A stretch of DNA of 6,534 nt from NCBI GenBank assembly GCA_026400425.1, contig JAPLPC010000393.1:1-6534 (forward strand). Direction: 5' to 3'. Below are positions 5,326-6,534 of the stretch, piece after piece. This DNA comes from Hyphomicrobiales bacterium (GTDB lineage Bacteria > Pseudomonadota > Alphaproteobacteria > Rhizobiales > Xanthobacteraceae). Within the stretch, counting starts at the first letter, position 1. Each line of letters starts with the position of its first letter. Under the pieces are notes generated by a model that saw only the letters and a list, made by a program, of their open reading frames with translations, did not search any database and was not told the origin of the DNA. A program made the position numbers and the translations under genes.

Positions 5326-6534
5326 ATGGCAGTCGCGTTCGACGAAATGAATGGGCACGATGGCGATCTCCGCCCGGCCTATGAAGAACTCTCCCGCTGG
5401 CTCGCTGAAACGCCGCCGGACGCGCTCGAACATCGGCGCGAAGAAGCGGAACTGCTGTTCCGGCGGATCGGCATCACCTTCGCCGTTTATGGCGAGGCCG
5501 AATCCACCGAACGCCTGATTCCGTTCGACGTGATCCCGCGCATCATTTCGGCCAAGGAATGGCTGGTGCTGGAATCCGGGCTGAAGCAGCGAACCCGCGC
5601 CATCAACATGTTCCTCAAGGACATCTATCACGGCCGCGAGATTCTCCAGGCCGGCGTGGTGCCCGACGACCTGATCTTCCAGAACCCGGTGTTCCGGCCC
5701 GAAATGAACGGCCAGGACGTGCCGCACGACGTCTATGTCCATATCGCCGGCATCGACATCGTCCGCACCAATCCCGACGAATTCTACGTCCTTGAGGACA
5801 ATGCCCGCACGCCCTCCGGCGTATCCTACATGCTGGAAAACCGCGAAATCATGATGCGGCTGTTTCCGGATCTGTTCGCGCGACACCGCGTGGCGCCGGT
5901 GGAGAAATATCCGGACGAACTATTGTCTTGCCTGCGCTCGGTGGCCCCGCGCTCGGCCTCGACGGAGCCGACTGTGGCGCTGCTGACGCCGGGGGTGTTC
6001 AATTCGGCCTTCTACGAACACTCGTTTCTGGCCGACAAGCTCGGTATCGAACTGGTGGAAGGCCGCGACCTCATCGTCAAGGACGACGAGGTCTTCATGC
6101 GCACCACCGAAGGGCTGAAACGCGTCGATGTGCTGTATCGTCGGCTCGACGACGACTTCATCGACCCCCTCACATTCCGGCCGGATTCGGCACTCGGCGT
6201 GCCCGGGCTGATGTCGGCCTATATGGCCGGCAATATCACGCTGGCCAATGCCGTCGGCACCGGCATCGCCGACGACAAGGCGATGTACAGCTACATGCCG
6301 GACATCGTGAAGTTCTATCTCGGCGAAGAGCCGATTCTGAAAAACGTCCCGACCTGGCGCTGTCGGGAAGCTGGCGATTTGTCTTACGTGTTGGATAATC
6401 TCGGCGACCTCGTGGTCAAGGAGGTCCACGGCTCCGGCGGCTACGGCATGCTGATCGGCCCGGCCGCCACCAAGGCGACCATCGAAGCGTTCCGCGACAA
6501 GCTGAAGCGCGAACCCGCCGGCTTCATCGCGCAG
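5326..6534 (+). CDS. Circularly permuted ATP-grasp protein (COG2308 type), C-terminus cut by window edge
   Basis: 403 codons are present with no stop; family members are about 470 aa, so roughly the last 70 residues lie beyond the window. Key motifs are YVLEDNARTPSGVSYML (154-170), NAVGTGIADDKAMY (308-321) and LVVKEVHGSGGYGMLIG (362-378). The last is the glycine-rich nucleotide-binding loop that follows the ATP-contacting lysine. The family is predicted to ligate a carboxylate to an amine, probably in peptide or amide synthesis. In relatives it is usually followed by an alpha-E domain protein and a transglutaminase-like protein; those would be to the right. No signal peptide is seen. The start MAVAFDEM is preceded by AGGGG only 3 nt away. 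The in-frame ATG at 5347 is an alternative with a weaker upstream site, and the family character of the first residues favours 5326. Confidence 0.92.
   Translation, partial: MAVAFDEMNGHDGDLRPAYEELSRWLAETPPDALEHRREEAELLFRRIGITFAVYGEAESTERLIPFDVIPRIISAKEWLVLESGLKQRTRAINMFLKDIYHGREILQAGVVPDDLIFQNPVFRPEMNGQDVPHDVYVHIAGIDIVRTNPDEFYVLEDNARTPSGVSYMLENREIMMRLFPDLFARHRVAPVEKYPDELLSCLRSVAPRSASTEPTVALLTPGVFNSAFYEHSFLADKLGIELVEGRDLIVKDDEVFMRTTEGLKRVDVLYRRLDDDFIDPLTFRPDSALGVPGLMSAYMAGNITLANAVGTGIADDKAMYSYMPDIVKFYLGEEPILKNVPTWRCREAGDLSYVLDNLGDLVVKEVHGSGGYGMLIGPAATKATIEAFRDKLKREPAGFIAQ

Overview
The window looks like a chromosomal stretch of a GC-rich alphaproteobacterium, most likely from the Bradyrhizobium / Rhodopseudomonas / Afipia group. 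The reasons are codon use, protein sequence character, and two copies of the palindromic repeat (CGTCATTGCGAG...CTCGCAATGACG) that I associate with this group. This taxonomic call comes from pattern recognition, not a search.

Left block (1-1850, minus strand): a three-gene unit reading leftwards. It holds a nu-class (YfcG-like) glutathione S-transferase, a DsbA-family 2-hydroxychromene-2-carboxylate isomerase / kappa-GST-like protein, and a zinc-independent quinone oxidoreductase of the MDR superfamily that runs off the left edge. The genes are tightly packed (23-nt gap, then a 1-nt TGATG overlap), so they are probably one transcript for glutathione-linked or electrophile metabolism.

Centre (1851-3815): a 122-bp divergent intergenic region separates the GST from a plus-strand, C-terminal-domain-only methionine synthase that resembles the folate-independent MesD type. 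Its four expected zinc ligands are present. It converges on an uncharacterised minus-strand gene (207 aa, Ada-like HRPCxxCR motif). That gene sits exactly between the two palindromic repeats: one lies just beyond its stop codon, and the other supplies its Shine-Dalgarno sequence.

Right block (3815-5103, minus strand): a probable two-gene unit of a CinA N-terminal-domain (COG1058) protein followed by a xanthine/guanine phosphoribosyltransferase (gpt). A 222-bp divergent region follows, containing a UUCG-capped hairpin.

Right edge (5326-6534, plus strand): a circularly permuted ATP-grasp protein (COG2308 type), cut by the window end after 403 codons. In relatives it is normally followed by an alpha-E protein and a transglutaminase-like protein, which would lie beyond the window.

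Most of the window is ordinary housekeeping and detoxification sequence. The items most worth a second look are the repeat-sandwiched uncharacterised gene, and the MesD-like methionine synthase with no visible partner gene.
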